A stretch of DNA of 64,000 nt from Mycobacterium sp. ENV421 (GTDB lineage Bacteria > Actinomycetota > Actinomycetes > Mycobacteriales > Mycobacteriaceae), in the NCBI RefSeq assembly GCF_002887815.1, contig NZ_PDHO01000016.1, positions 1 to 64,000 of the forward strand, written 5' to 3'. Below, piece after piece: positions 1 to 7,682 of this stretch. How positions within the stretch are numbered: the first letter of the stretch is position 1; each line of letters begins with the position of its first letter. Position numbers and translations under genes: made by a program. A model generated the notes under the pieces. That model did no database searches and was not told the DNA's origin. It was given only the letters and a program-made list of their open reading frames with translations.

Positions 1-562
1 CCTCGGCGGCCGCGCTGAGCGTCAAGTTCAGCTTGACCGGATCCACCTTCTCCGAGATCGAGGTGAGCGTCTCGAACAGCGTGTTGAACTCCGTCGTCAC
101 GTGGGACACGTCGATCACGTCGCCGCTGGAGATCCGCTGCTTGGACGGATCGGGCGGGCTGCGGAAGGACACGTACTTGTTGCCGAAGACGGTGCTGGCC
201 TTGACCTCGGCGATGGCGTTGGCCGGGATCAATGGGACGTACTTCGGGTTGACGTTCAGTGACAGCTTGGCCTTGGTGGTGCCGTCGCGCTCGACGGCGT
301 CGACGCCGGTGACGCGACCGATCTCGACGCCGTTGTAGGTCACTTTCGACCCCGGGTCCATCACCAGGCCGGCTCGCTGCGAAATGAGGGTCAGCTCGGT
401 CTTGGGTGTGAAGTCACCACGAAACTGCATGTAGACGACCACCACGATGACGGTGAGCAGGATGGCGGTCACCGCGAAGGCGGTCTTCAGCGGGGGCGAG
501 AACTGCCAGTGTCTGGCACGCGACTCGAGCCACCCCGGCGCGTCACCACCGCGGTCAGCCAT
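1..562 (-). CDS. mceA: Mce family protein, MceA type (3' end beyond window)
   Basis: Cell-envelope lipid-transport protein of the MCE/MlaD family; only the first 187 residues are in the window. The start ATG (complement of 560-562) gives MADRGGDAPGW, a short cytosolic segment, one membrane helix at about residues 28-45, then FRGDFTPK and the MceA hallmark LVMDPGSKVTYNGVEIGRV. TVFGNKYVS and EKVDPVKLNLTLS follow, also typical of the A subunit. MceA proteins normally sit directly behind the permease genes yrbEA and yrbEB. Here the upstream neighbour on the same strand is a GDSL hydrolase, 176 bp away, so the usual partners are missing on this side. The rest of the operon, if present, lies left of the window. 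Family call is firm; which mce operon this is cannot be told. Confidence 0.9.
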   Translation of the reverse strand, partial: MADRGGDAPGWLESRARHWQFSPPLKTAFAVTAILLTVIVVVVYMQFRGDFTPKTELTLISQRAGLVMDPGSKVTYNGVEIGRVTGVDAVERDGTTKAKLSLNVNPKYVPLIPANAIAEVKASTVFGNKYVSFRSPPDPSKQRISSGDVIDVSHVTTEFNTLFETLTSISEKVDPVKLNLTLSAAAE

Positions 563-738
563 GTCCGCGCCTACCCATCTCGGGGTCCCCTCCACCGACT
601 GCGGTTCACCCGCAGATCGCCATTCGTTGCCCTGTCACTATCCCACGCAGGCCGCTGACGTCGGGGTTTTCGGACCAATCGATATCAGTGATGAACTCCA
701 GGCGCTGGGCCCTGCGTGACGTGGCTCACACGGTGAGT

Positions 739-1542
739 TCAGGCGGTGTGATGGGCCTGCGGCACGAGCTGGGAAACAGGCTGCAGGACACCGTATTTCG
801 GATCTCTGCCGTCACCGGAGGACCGGCCACGCGCGTGCCGCCACAGCCACGGGATCAGCAGGCCGCGGGTCCACTGGCCTTGCGCGTACATCCGCTGCCA
901 GAAGCCGTCTTGGATCTCCTCACCGCTGGGCTGCGCCCAATCATGGTTACTACCGGGCAGTTTCAGCGCTTCGGCGGCCGCCTCGGCAAACAAGATGTGG
1001 CCCCGGGTCGAGGCGTGCATGCGGTCGTGACTCCAGTTCGACGTCTCGTTCATCGACTCGGCGTTGTAGAGATCGACCAGGCCGAACCCGTGCCGATCGG
1101 CGGCCTGACGGATGACCGAATTGACCTCGCGGATGCGCGCTCCGATCAACCGGCCCACCGGCAGCATCTTCGCGACGTCGGGGAATGTCGTGGTCACCAC
1201 CGTCGCGCCGGACTCCGCCAGCTGTCGGTAGACGGTGTCGAGATCGCCCATTGCCCTGGTGAACGTGCGGCCGGGCCGCGTGACGTCGTTCATCCCGATG
1301 CAGACGGTGACCAGATCGGGGTCCATCGCCAGCGCTCGGGGGAGCTGATCTTCCAGCACGTCGATCACCCGTTTGCCCCGGATCGCGAGATTGGCGTAGA
1401 GCAACCCGGGGTGGCAGCTGTCCAGGGTGGTGGCGAGCCGGTCGGCGAACCCGATCAGTCCATGGGTGTCGTCGCCGTCCCAGAGACCTTCGGTCTGACT
1501 GTCGCCGATCGCGACATAGCGAGAGAAGCCGATGTCGGACAT
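739..1542 (-). CDS. SGNH/GDSL-family hydrolase
   Basis: Predicted esterase or lipase-like hydrolase of the SGNH fold, 267 residues. Block I reads YVAIGDSQTEG, placing the nucleophile at Ser15. The block II glycine lies in NLAIRGKRV, block III is IGMND, and the catalytic Asp and His are in SHDRMHASTRGH. There is no signal peptide, so the enzyme is probably cytosolic, like the mycobacterial single-domain GDSL proteins. It is divergent from the TetR gene that starts 69 bp away at 1612, so that regulator may control it (inference). The natural substrate cannot be predicted. Confidence 0.88.
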   Translation of the reverse strand: MSDIGFSRYVAIGDSQTEGLWDGDDTHGLIGFADRLATTLDSCHPGLLYANLAIRGKRVIDVLEDQLPRALAMDPDLVTVCIGMNDVTRPGRTFTRAMGDLDTVYRQLAESGATVVTTTFPDVAKMLPVGRLIGARIREVNSVIRQAADRHGFGLVDLYNAESMNETSNWSHDRMHASTRGHILFAEAAAEALKLPGSNHDWAQPSGEEIQDGFWQRMYAQGQWTRGLLIPWLWRHARGRSSGDGRDPKYGVLQPVSQLVPQAHHTA

Positions 1543-1611
1543 GAACTTCGACTTTAGCGTCGCACACCGCAGTACGATCGGCAGGCGAATGGAAGGTGGG
1601 GTGTACAGAAG

Positions 1612-2238
1612 GTGAAGTCGTCTGCGTCGGTCGAATCCACGGCACCGCAGTCAGATCCCGCTCCGTCGACACCTCGCCAGCGACTGATCGACGCGCTGGC
1701 CGCCTCGATCACCGACGTCGGATACTCGGCGACCACCGTCGCCGACATCGTGCGCCGCGCGCGGACCTCACGACGGACCTTCTACGAGTACTTCACCGAC
1801 CGGGAAGCGTGCTTGGTTGCGCTGCTCGCCGATACGAATCGGCGGGCTGTGGAGACCATCTCGGCGGCGGTTGACCCGGCAGCGCCCTGGGAAGCGCAGA
1901 TCAGGCAGGCCGTCGAGGCCTGGGTGGCCAATGCCGAATCGGAACCGGCGGTGATGCTGAGTTGGATCCGTGACGTCCCGGCGCTCGGCATGGCCGCCAG
2001 GACGCTGCAGCGGGAAGTCACCGAGTCGTTCATCGTGATGGTCCGGACGCTGTCCGACACCGAGGAACTGCGGGCCGCCGGCATCCCGATGGTGTCCCGT
2101 CAGCGGGCGATCATGCTGATCGGCGGATTGCGGGAACTGACCGCGGTCACCGTCGAGAGCGGCGGCCGGATGACGGACATCACCGACGAGGCGGTAGCCG
2201 CGGCCATCGCCCTACTCGGCCCTCATCGCGGCGGTTGA
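1612..2238 (+). CDS. TetR/AcrR family transcriptional regulator
   Basis: DNA-binding regulator of 208 residues with a GTG start. An N-terminal tail of about 20 residues precedes the TetR helix-turn-helix (roughly residues 25-70), ending in the typical RRTFYEYFTDRE recognition-helix and tyrosine pattern. The C-terminal part is the ligand/dimerisation domain, for which no ligand can be assigned. It is divergent from the GDSL hydrolase and lies about 390 bp before the P450 gene, whose promoter carries two palindromes of TetR-operator size. In M. tuberculosis the related P450 CYP138 also neighbours a TetR gene (from memory). Control of the P450 is therefore a reasonable inference, not shown. Confidence 0.9.
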   Translation: MKSSASVESTAPQSDPAPSTPRQRLIDALAASITDVGYSATTVADIVRRARTSRRTFYEYFTDREACLVALLADTNRRAVETISAAVDPAAPWEAQIRQAVEAWVANAESEPAVMLSWIRDVPALGMAARTLQREVTESFIVMVRTLSDTEELRAAGIPMVSRQRAIMLIGGLRELTAVTVESGGRMTDITDEAVAAAIALLGPHRGG

Positions 2239-2244
2239 GCCGGG

Positions 2245-2469
2245 CTACTTCTTGAGCCAGGCGCGAACTTTGGCCAGGTCGCGGGTATAGGCCTCGTACA
2301 TCTCGTCGTCGAAGAACGACGCGCCGCTGATGACGTCATTGCCCTGCCAGATCACTCGGACCCGGTACCGGTCACGCAGGTAGACGTCGACGCGCCCGCT
2401 TTCGCGACGCTGCCAGCCCTTGTCTTCGCCGGCCTCGGAAATGGCCAGCCGCTCGTCCGTGCCAGACAT
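2245..2469 (-). CDS. Small conserved hypothetical protein (74 aa)
   Basis: Short, highly charged protein starting MSGTDERLAISEAG and ending ARDW-like, as KVRAWLKK. It has alternating beta-like segments (VDVYLRDRYRVRVIWQG) followed by a helical tail with an FFDDEMYEAYTRDL stretch. No domain is recognised and there is no signal peptide or membrane helix. Its stop lies 6 bp from the convergent TetR stop, and it is divergent from the P450, whose double palindrome lies 100 bp upstream of this start. The same control element could therefore also act on this gene. Codon use looks like that of its neighbours. Confidence 0.7.
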   Translation of the reverse strand: MSGTDERLAISEAGEDKGWQRRESGRVDVYLRDRYRVRVIWQGNDVISGASFFDDEMYEAYTRDLAKVRAWLKK

Positions 2470-2570
2470 CAGTGACTACTCCTCTTGGGCGCTCCTCTTG
2501 GGGCGGCGATACGCGCGCCCCGGGGGTCAACAGTACGGGGAGGACCCCGGCCGGCTGCCGTTGTGTCGCC

Positions 2571-2610
2571 CGGTACATCGGCGTACCGTGGCCGGTACAG
2601 CGACGTACCG
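2571..2610. promoter_or_regulatory. Double palindromic operator upstream of the P450
   Basis: Two 18-bp palindromes lie head to tail: CGGTACATCGGCGTACCG (2571-2588) and CGGTACAGCGACGTACCG (2593-2610). Each has perfect 6-bp arms CGGTAC/GTACCG around a 6-bp centre. The centres are 22 bp apart, about two helical turns. The second site ends 18 bp before the chosen P450 start. Size and arrangement fit a cooperative TetR-type operator; the bound protein is inferred. Confidence 0.7.
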
Positions 2611-2628
2611 AAGCGGAGGATGGGAACC

Positions 2629-4032
2629 ATGGCGCACGCGACGACCGATCCGATCCGACTCCCGCCCGGCCCGAACGCCCCACGGCTGCTGCAGGGAATT
2701 CGCTTCCTCACCGCACGCCGGGCCGTGGTGGGCGACCTCGCCAGGCGATACGGGTCGGCGGTCACCCTGAACCTGCCGATATTCGGCAGAACCGTGTTGA
2801 TCAGCGACCCCGCCCTGATCAAAGACCTGTTCACCACCGGCAGCGATCTGGTGGGGCGGGCCACCAATCTCGGCGAGGTGTTGGGCCCGGGCTCGACCTT
2901 CAGCCTGGACGGCGAGGAACACCGCGAGCGACGCAAACTTCTGGTGCCGCCGTTCCACGGCAAGCGCATGCACAGCTACGAGGCCATCATCGAAGAAGAA
3001 GTACTGCGCGAGGTCGCGAACTGGCCCGAGGGCGTCGAATTCGACACGCTGCCGTCGATGATGCGGATCACGCTCAACGCCATCCTGCGCGCGGTATTCG
3101 GGGCCGAGGGTGCGTTCGACGAACTACGCGAGCAGCTGCCCCGCCTGGTGGCCGTCGGATCGCGGCTCGCATTGCTGCCGAGGATCTTTCGGCGTGACTT
3201 CGGCCCCCGCAGTCCCGGCGGCGCCATCGGTCGGCACCGACGGCGCTACGACGAGATCGTCGACTCGCTGATCGCCGACGCCCGTCGCGACCCGGCGTTC
3301 GACGAGCGCCCGGACGTCTTGTCGCTGATGCTGCGGGCGCGTTACGAGGACGGCACGGCGATCCCGGACCGGCACATCGCCGACGAGCTGTTGACCCTGC
3401 TGACCGCCGGGCACGAGACCACTGCGACCACCCTTGCCTGGCTGGTCGAGCGGGTACGCCGGCATCCGCAGCTGCTGGCGCGCCTCACCGCGGAAGCCGA
3501 CGCCGGCGGCTCGGAATTGCAGCAGGCCACGATCTGGGAGGTACAGCGGCTGCGGCCCGTCATCGACGGCACATCGCGACGGGCGTTACAGCGAATCCGC
3601 CTCGGGGAGTGGGTGATTCCCGAAGGTCATGTGGTCATCGTCAGCATCCCGATGGCGCACGCCAACCCGGACCGATTCACCGGACCGTCGGCGTTCGACC
3701 CGGACCGGTTCGTCGGCAGCCCGCCGGACAACTACGCCTGGATCCCGTTCGGCGGCGGGATCCGCCGGTGCATCGGCGCCGCGTTCGCCAGCATGGAGAT
3801 GAACGTCACCCTGCGAACCCTATTGCGCGAGTTCACTTTCGTTCCCACCACCGCACCGGGGGAGGCGTACCACTCGCGGGGGATCGCCAACGCCCCGGCC
3901 GACGGTGGCCGCGCGATCGTCCACCGGCGGTCCGATGCCGGGACGCCGCCGGACTGGGCGGCGTCTGGGAGTCTGCTGGGAATTGCGTCAGGCGGGGAGC
4001 CGGCGATTCAGCAGAATGCCCGCACCGACTGA
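2629..4032 (+). CDS. Cytochrome P450, CYP138-like
   Basis: Heme monooxygenase of 467 residues. The start ATG at 2629 was chosen because an AGGA ribosome-binding site lies 8 nt upstream and the protein then begins MAHATTDPIRLPPGPNAPR, the usual proline-rich P450 entry. Visible motifs are the I-helix AGHETT (about 260-265), the K-helix EVQRLR (about 304) and the heme-ligand loop FGGGIRRCIG with the thiolate at Cys381. The stretch FHGKRMHSYEAIIEEE and overall similarity recall M. tuberculosis CYP138; the substrate is unknown. No ferredoxin gene is adjacent. The 3' end overlaps the convergent VWA gene by 45 bp. The promoter carries the double palindrome at 2571-2610. Confidence 0.93.
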   Translation: MAHATTDPIRLPPGPNAPRLLQGIRFLTARRAVVGDLARRYGSAVTLNLPIFGRTVLISDPALIKDLFTTGSDLVGRATNLGEVLGPGSTFSLDGEEHRERRKLLVPPFHGKRMHSYEAIIEEEVLREVANWPEGVEFDTLPSMMRITLNAILRAVFGAEGAFDELREQLPRLVAVGSRLALLPRIFRRDFGPRSPGGAIGRHRRRYDEIVDSLIADARRDPAFDERPDVLSLMLRARYEDGTAIPDRHIADELLTLLTAGHETTATTLAWLVERVRRHPQLLARLTAEADAGGSELQQATIWEVQRLRPVIDGTSRRALQRIRLGEWVIPEGHVVIVSIPMAHANPDRFTGPSAFDPDRFVGSPPDNYAWIPFGGGIRRCIGAAFASMEMNVTLRTLLREFTFVPTTAPGEAYHSRGIANAPADGGRAIVHRRSDAGTPPDWAASGSLLGIASGGEPAIQQNARTD

Positions 4033-4983
4033 CAACGTCAGTGCCAGGGCGCCCAGTGCAACCCAGCCTGCACTGGCGTCACCGTGCACCACCTGGTACC
4101 CGATCTGCTCGTCCAGGGTCGAGTACACCTGGTTCAGTTCGCCGAGGCTGGCGGCACGGAAGGCTTGGCCGCCACTGAGATCGGCGATCCTGGCCAGCGA
4201 GGCGTCATCGGTCGGAACCGGAATCGATTGACCGTCGACCTGGACCACACCGTTCGGCGTGCCGAACGAGATCGTCGAGATCGGTACCCCCTGCTCTTTG
4301 GCGGCCTGCGCGGCGGTGAATGCTCCACGCGGAGAGTCCAGGTTCGGCGGGACCGTCTCCTTGCCGTCGGACTCCAGCACGATGCGGGCCGGTGGCGGTC
4401 CGTCACCACCGCCCATCACCGCACCGGTGGTCGCAATCGCTTGCAGCGCAGTGAAAATACCCTCGCCCGTTGCGGTGCGCGGTTCGGGAACCAGCTTGTC
4501 GATCGCCTGCTTGACCTGCTGCCGGTCGATCGTCGGCGCGACCAGCAGCGTGGCCCCTGACGAGAACTTCACCAGCCCGAGATTGATGCCCGGGGTGAGC
4601 ATGTCGGCGAAATGCTTGCCGGCCTCGCGGGCCGCCTCGATTCGGCTGGGGGCGACATCGGTGGCCGACATGGATTCCGAGACATCGATGACGAGCATGA
4701 CGACGGCCCGGTTGCGGGGGATCCGCACGTCATGGGTGGGCCCGGCCATCGCGGTGGTGAGCAACGCCAGGGCGGCCACCAGCAGGGCCGCGGGCAGATG
4801 CCGGCACCTGCGCGGCTTCTGGCCGGCGGCAACCTGCTCCAGCAGCGCCATGTTCGCAAAGCGCAGCACCCGCCGCCGTCGGCTTCGCTGAACCAGCAGG
4901 TAGGCGGCCACGGCGGCGAGGACGACGACGAGATAGCAGAACAACCACGGGGTTGTGAAGCCCGAAAGTGACAGCGATTTCAC
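3988..4983 (-). CDS. VWA-domain membrane protein (Rv1481/BatA-like), paralogue 1
   Basis: Membrane-anchored von Willebrand factor A protein of 331 residues from the GTG at 4983, giving MKSLSLSGFTTPWLF. Two N-terminal membrane helices (about 14-30 and 62-80) are followed by the conserved GPTHDVRIPRNRAVVM. The VWA domain has the MIDAS motif DVSES, and one C-terminal helix ends in NRRLPA. Family members are often encoded with MoxR ATPases and DUF58 proteins as metal or chaperone complexes; neither is present here. The gene is divergent from a close paralogue (5083-6090) with 99 bp between them, and its 3' end overlaps the P450. A longer TTG start at 5013 is possible but adds a sequence not found in the paralogue. 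Confidence 0.85.
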   Translation of the reverse strand: MKSLSLSGFTTPWLFCYLVVVLAAVAAYLLVQRSRRRRVLRFANMALLEQVAAGQKPRRCRHLPAALLVAALALLTTAMAGPTHDVRIPRNRAVVMLVIDVSESMSATDVAPSRIEAAREAGKHFADMLTPGINLGLVKFSSGATLLVAPTIDRQQVKQAIDKLVPEPRTATGEGIFTALQAIATTGAVMGGGDGPPPARIVLESDGKETVPPNLDSPRGAFTAAQAAKEQGVPISTISFGTPNGVVQVDGQSIPVPTDDASLARIADLSGGQAFRAASLGELNQVYSTLDEQIGYQVVHGDASAGWVALGALALTLSVGAGILLNRRLPA

Positions 4984-5082
4984 AGCATCCACGCCGGCGG
5001 GACCACCTCTCAACTAACCCCGGTACAAAGGACACGTTAGCCACAGTTTCTTGGGGCTGCCGACAGTGATGACAGGAGTGGG

Positions 5083-6090
5083 TTGTTGCCCGGTATCGGT
5101 TCGTTGCCCCTGAGCGGGCTGGCGCATCCCGGCCTGCTGGTGCTGGCCGTGATACCCGCACTGCTGCTGGTCCTGTACGTCCTCGGGCAGCTCCAGCGAC
5201 GGCGGCGCCTGCGGCAGTTCGGCGACGCGGCAGCGCTGCAGCGGCTGACGCCGAAGCGGCCACATCGCCTGCGGCACTTGCCTATTGCGCTGTCGCTCGG
5301 CGCACTACTGCTGCTCATCGTCGCGCTTGCCGGGCCCACCCATGAGGCCCGCATCCCTCGCAATCGGGCTGTCGTGATGCTGGTCATCGACGTCTCACAG
5401 TCGATGCAGGCCAAAGATGTTGCCCCGACCCGTCTACGGGCCGCGCAAGACGCGGCCAAGACCTTCGCCCAGCAGCTGACCCCCGGGGTGAACCTGGGCT
5501 TGGTGTCGTTCGGCGGCAACGTGAATCTGCTGGTGTCGCCGACCCCCGATCACGCGGCCACCGTCACCGCCTTGGACAAGTTGCAGCCGGACAACTCGAC
5601 CGCCACCGGTGAGGCGCTGTTCACCTCGCTGGAGGCGATTCAGACCGTGAGCACCGTGCTCAGCGCGGGCGATGCGACGCCACCACCGGCGCGCATCGTG
5701 CTGCTGTCCGACGGCGGCGAGAACAAACCCGCCAATCCGGACAATCCGCGTGGGGACTTCACCGCCGCACGGGCCGCCAAGGACCAGGGGGTGCCGGTCT
5801 CGACGATCACGTTCGGCACCCGGGACGGGGTGGTGACGCTCAAGGAGGACACCATCCCGGTGCCGTCGGACGGCACCCAGATGAAGCGGATCGCCGAACT
5901 GTCGGGCGGGCAGAACTACACCGCCACCAATATCGACGAGCTGAACAAGAGCTACGGGGCGGTCCTGCAACAGGTCGGGTACCAGACGATCAGCGCGCCC
6001 GCGACCACCGGATGGCTGCGGCTGGCGGTGGTTCTGCTGACCGTCGCGGCGTTCCTCGCGCTGGCAGTCAACCGGAATCTGCCCGCGTAG
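5083..6090 (+). CDS. VWA-domain membrane protein (Rv1481/BatA-like), paralogue 2
   Basis: Second VWA membrane protein, 335 residues, starting at a TTG behind AGGAG. The layout is the same as in the divergent neighbour: two N-terminal helices, GPTHEARIPRNRAVVM, MIDAS motif DVSQS, and a C-terminal helix ending NRNLPA. Many blocks are shared, for example TATGEALFTSLEAI, GDATPPPARIVLLSDG and QGVPVSTITFGT, so the pair came from an old inverted duplication. The copies differ at many positions, so this is not a recent event. Likely role: an extracytoplasmic or membrane-associated protein-interaction module with a divalent-metal site. No MoxR or DUF58 partner lies in the window. Confidence 0.88.
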   Translation: MLPGIGSLPLSGLAHPGLLVLAVIPALLLVLYVLGQLQRRRRLRQFGDAAALQRLTPKRPHRLRHLPIALSLGALLLLIVALAGPTHEARIPRNRAVVMLVIDVSQSMQAKDVAPTRLRAAQDAAKTFAQQLTPGVNLGLVSFGGNVNLLVSPTPDHAATVTALDKLQPDNSTATGEALFTSLEAIQTVSTVLSAGDATPPPARIVLLSDGGENKPANPDNPRGDFTAARAAKDQGVPVSTITFGTRDGVVTLKEDTIPVPSDGTQMKRIAELSGGQNYTATNIDELNKSYGAVLQQVGYQTISAPATTGWLRLAVVLLTVAAFLALAVNRNLPA

Positions 6091-6142
6091 ATGTCCGCTC
6101 GGGTGGGCATAGCTACCGCGACAGCAGAGGAGGTCCAGCCGC

Positions 6143-6349
6143 ATGAGCGACGACACCGCGCCCCGGGAGAACCCCGCCAAGGATCAATCGGAATGGGTGA
6201 CCGGCGATGAGCCGATGACCGGTCCACAACGCAGTTATCTGAGCACCCTGGCCCAGGAGGCCGGCGTCGAGGTGCCCGAGCAGCTGACCAAGGCACAGGC
6301 CTCGGAGATGATCGACGAACTGCAGACGAAGACCGGACGAGGTGCCTGA
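6143..6349 (+). CDS. DUF3072 domain-containing small protein
   Basis: Protein of 68 residues. After a flexible acidic N-terminus it has the DUF3072 core PMTGPQRSYLSTLAQEAG, followed by EQLTKAQASEMIDELQ. That pattern resembles a short helical nucleic-acid or protein-binding fold of the SAP/HeH kind (inference). A good ribosome-binding site, AGAGGAGG, lies before the ATG. The stop shares one base with the next start (TGATG), so the two genes are translationally coupled. Function unknown. Confidence 0.8.
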   Translation: MSDDTAPRENPAKDQSEWVTGDEPMTGPQRSYLSTLAQEAGVEVPEQLTKAQASEMIDELQTKTGRGA

Positions 6350-6594
6350 TGATCACTGCCGATGACGTGCGCCGGCTTCTCGACGGCGACCCCGACGCGG
6401 TGCTGGTGCTCATCGAAGGCCGCACCGAGGTCGTCGGCCCGGCTGCTTTGGACACCGACGACTACCGCGGGGCGCTGCAGGTGATCACCCGCGCGGAACT
6501 GGTCGAGCAGGCCGGCGGCGAAAAACTCTCGGATCGTGAACTGTCCGAGCAGGCCGCGGCCCTGGAGACCGCGATCGCCGAACTGGGCGGCTAG
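6349..6594 (+). CDS. Conserved hypothetical protein (81 aa)
   Basis: Small acidic protein (MITADDVRRLLDGD at the start, ELSEQAAALETAIAELGG at the end), coupled by a TGATG overlap to the DUF3072 gene. A short beta-like N-terminal region (AVLVLIEGRTEVV) leads to a helical C-terminus that may form a coiled coil. No signal peptide, membrane helix or named domain is seen. The stop overlaps the convergent HugZ-like gene by 4 bp. The two small genes probably form one transcript; function unknown. Confidence 0.72.
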   Translation: MITADDVRRLLDGDPDAVLVLIEGRTEVVGPAALDTDDYRGALQVITRAELVEQAGGEKLSDRELSEQAAALETAIAELGG

Positions 6595-7397
6595 CTTTCC
6601 GCGCCGCGGGCGCGTTTCACCAATTCGACCGAGGCCGAACGCAATTCGTCGGCGGAGGACAACGGTGCACCGAATCCGACCCGGGTGTATCCGGTGCCAC
6701 GCGGCGTGTCGACCCGCAGGTCGAGCCCGTAGCGGTCGACGCCGGTGCACACCGCGGCCGTGGTGTCCGGATAGCCGCCGAGTGCGCGCGCCATCGCCAC
6801 CAGTGACTCGGCGTGATCGGCGTTGAGGTGGGTGATGGCGCCGGCGGCCTGCGGTCGAACCGGGTCGGCGGCGGCCGCCGCGTAGTCCTCGGCGGTCGCC
6901 GAATCCATCCGGCCGTAACCGCCCACCCAGCGCACGCGGTGCACGCGCAGCACCCAGAGCGTGAAGTCGGAGTAGTCGACGTAGTACTTCGCCGCCGCGA
7001 CGGCGGCCAGATGCGCGTCACGGGCAGCGCGGGCTTCGTCACCGGTCGGGCGTTCCACGACGCCGGCCAGCGTGATCCGTCCGCTGGCCAGCGGGTCGGT
7101 CTCCGTGGTGGGCGCGACGACGGCAAGACTGGCGCGCGGATCGCCGGCGAGATTGCGGCCGTGCTCGGCCATGTTCGACACGCACAGCACCGGCTGACCG
7201 CCGAGAAGCCCGTAGGTGACGAACGAGGCCCATGGATCGCCGGTGGCGGTCAGGGAGGCCAGCGTCGCGGTATTGGTCGACGCCGCAATACTGCGGGCCT
7301 CCTCGGCCGCCGAGGGCCGGGTCGCGCCGACGACGGCGGTCAGCGGCGGCGGAACCGAAGGGGCGTCGCCCGGGTCGCCATGATCGCGTGATGCCAC
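6591..7397 (-). CDS. Pyridoxamine-5'-phosphate-oxidase-like / DUF2470 protein (HugZ-like)
   Basis: Two-domain protein of about 268 residues from the GTG at 7397 (MASRDHGDPGDAP). The N-terminal split-barrel FMN/heme-binding domain has TNTATLASLTATGDPWAS and GNLAGDP-like blocks (RNLAGDPRASLAVV). The C-terminal DUF2470 domain starts ITHLNADHAESLVAMARALG. Proteins of this layout include HugZ heme oxygenases and related heme- or flavin-binding proteins. Heme degradation is possible but not shown; a general FMN reductase role is the alternative. A longer reading from 7496 adds an arginine-rich segment with no family likeness. Divergent from the ABC importer operon. Confidence 0.82.
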   Translation of the reverse strand: MASRDHGDPGDAPSVPPPLTAVVGATRPSAAEEARSIAASTNTATLASLTATGDPWASFVTYGLLGGQPVLCVSNMAEHGRNLAGDPRASLAVVAPTTETDPLASGRITLAGVVERPTGDEARAARDAHLAAVAAAKYYVDYSDFTLWVLRVHRVRWVGGYGRMDSATAEDYAAAAADPVRPQAAGAITHLNADHAESLVAMARALGGYPDTTAAVCTGVDRYGLDLRVDTPRGTGYTRVGFGAPLSSADELRSASVELVKRARGAES

Positions 7398-7592
7398 GTC
7401 GGCACGATACCGCGCCCACCGTCCGGCGAGAGACCCGATTCTGATCCGGTCCATCCTGCGTGGTGCTGCCGACGATGAGATCGCAAGCGACATCATCGAA
7501 TCCGATGTTGCGCGACGGTGTCGGCGGCAAGAACCGCAAGAACGAAAACCGCGAATTGCGGCGAAACCCGCGCGCTCCTGCAGGTAGTGTCA

Positions 7593-7608
7593 GATCGTCG
7601 TGACGATC
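7593..7608. promoter_or_regulatory. Perfect 7-bp-arm palindrome upstream of the ABC operon
   Basis: GATCGTCGTGACGATC is a dyad with perfect 7-bp arms around GT. It lies 75 bp before the binding-protein start in the 285-bp divergent region between the HugZ-like gene and the ABC importer. A repressor site is plausible. No IdeR-type iron box was seen in this region. Confidence 0.4.
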
Positions 7609-7682
7609 CCGTTCACCGTCACGAAACACCGCGGACACCGCGGCGCCACCGCATCGCTTCGAAGTCATAAGAAGGTTCGGTC

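Noticed and set aside
2485..2628. Upstream extension of the P450 frame
   Set aside because: The added residues are low-complexity, run through the operator palindromes, and lack the ribosome-binding site seen before 2629.
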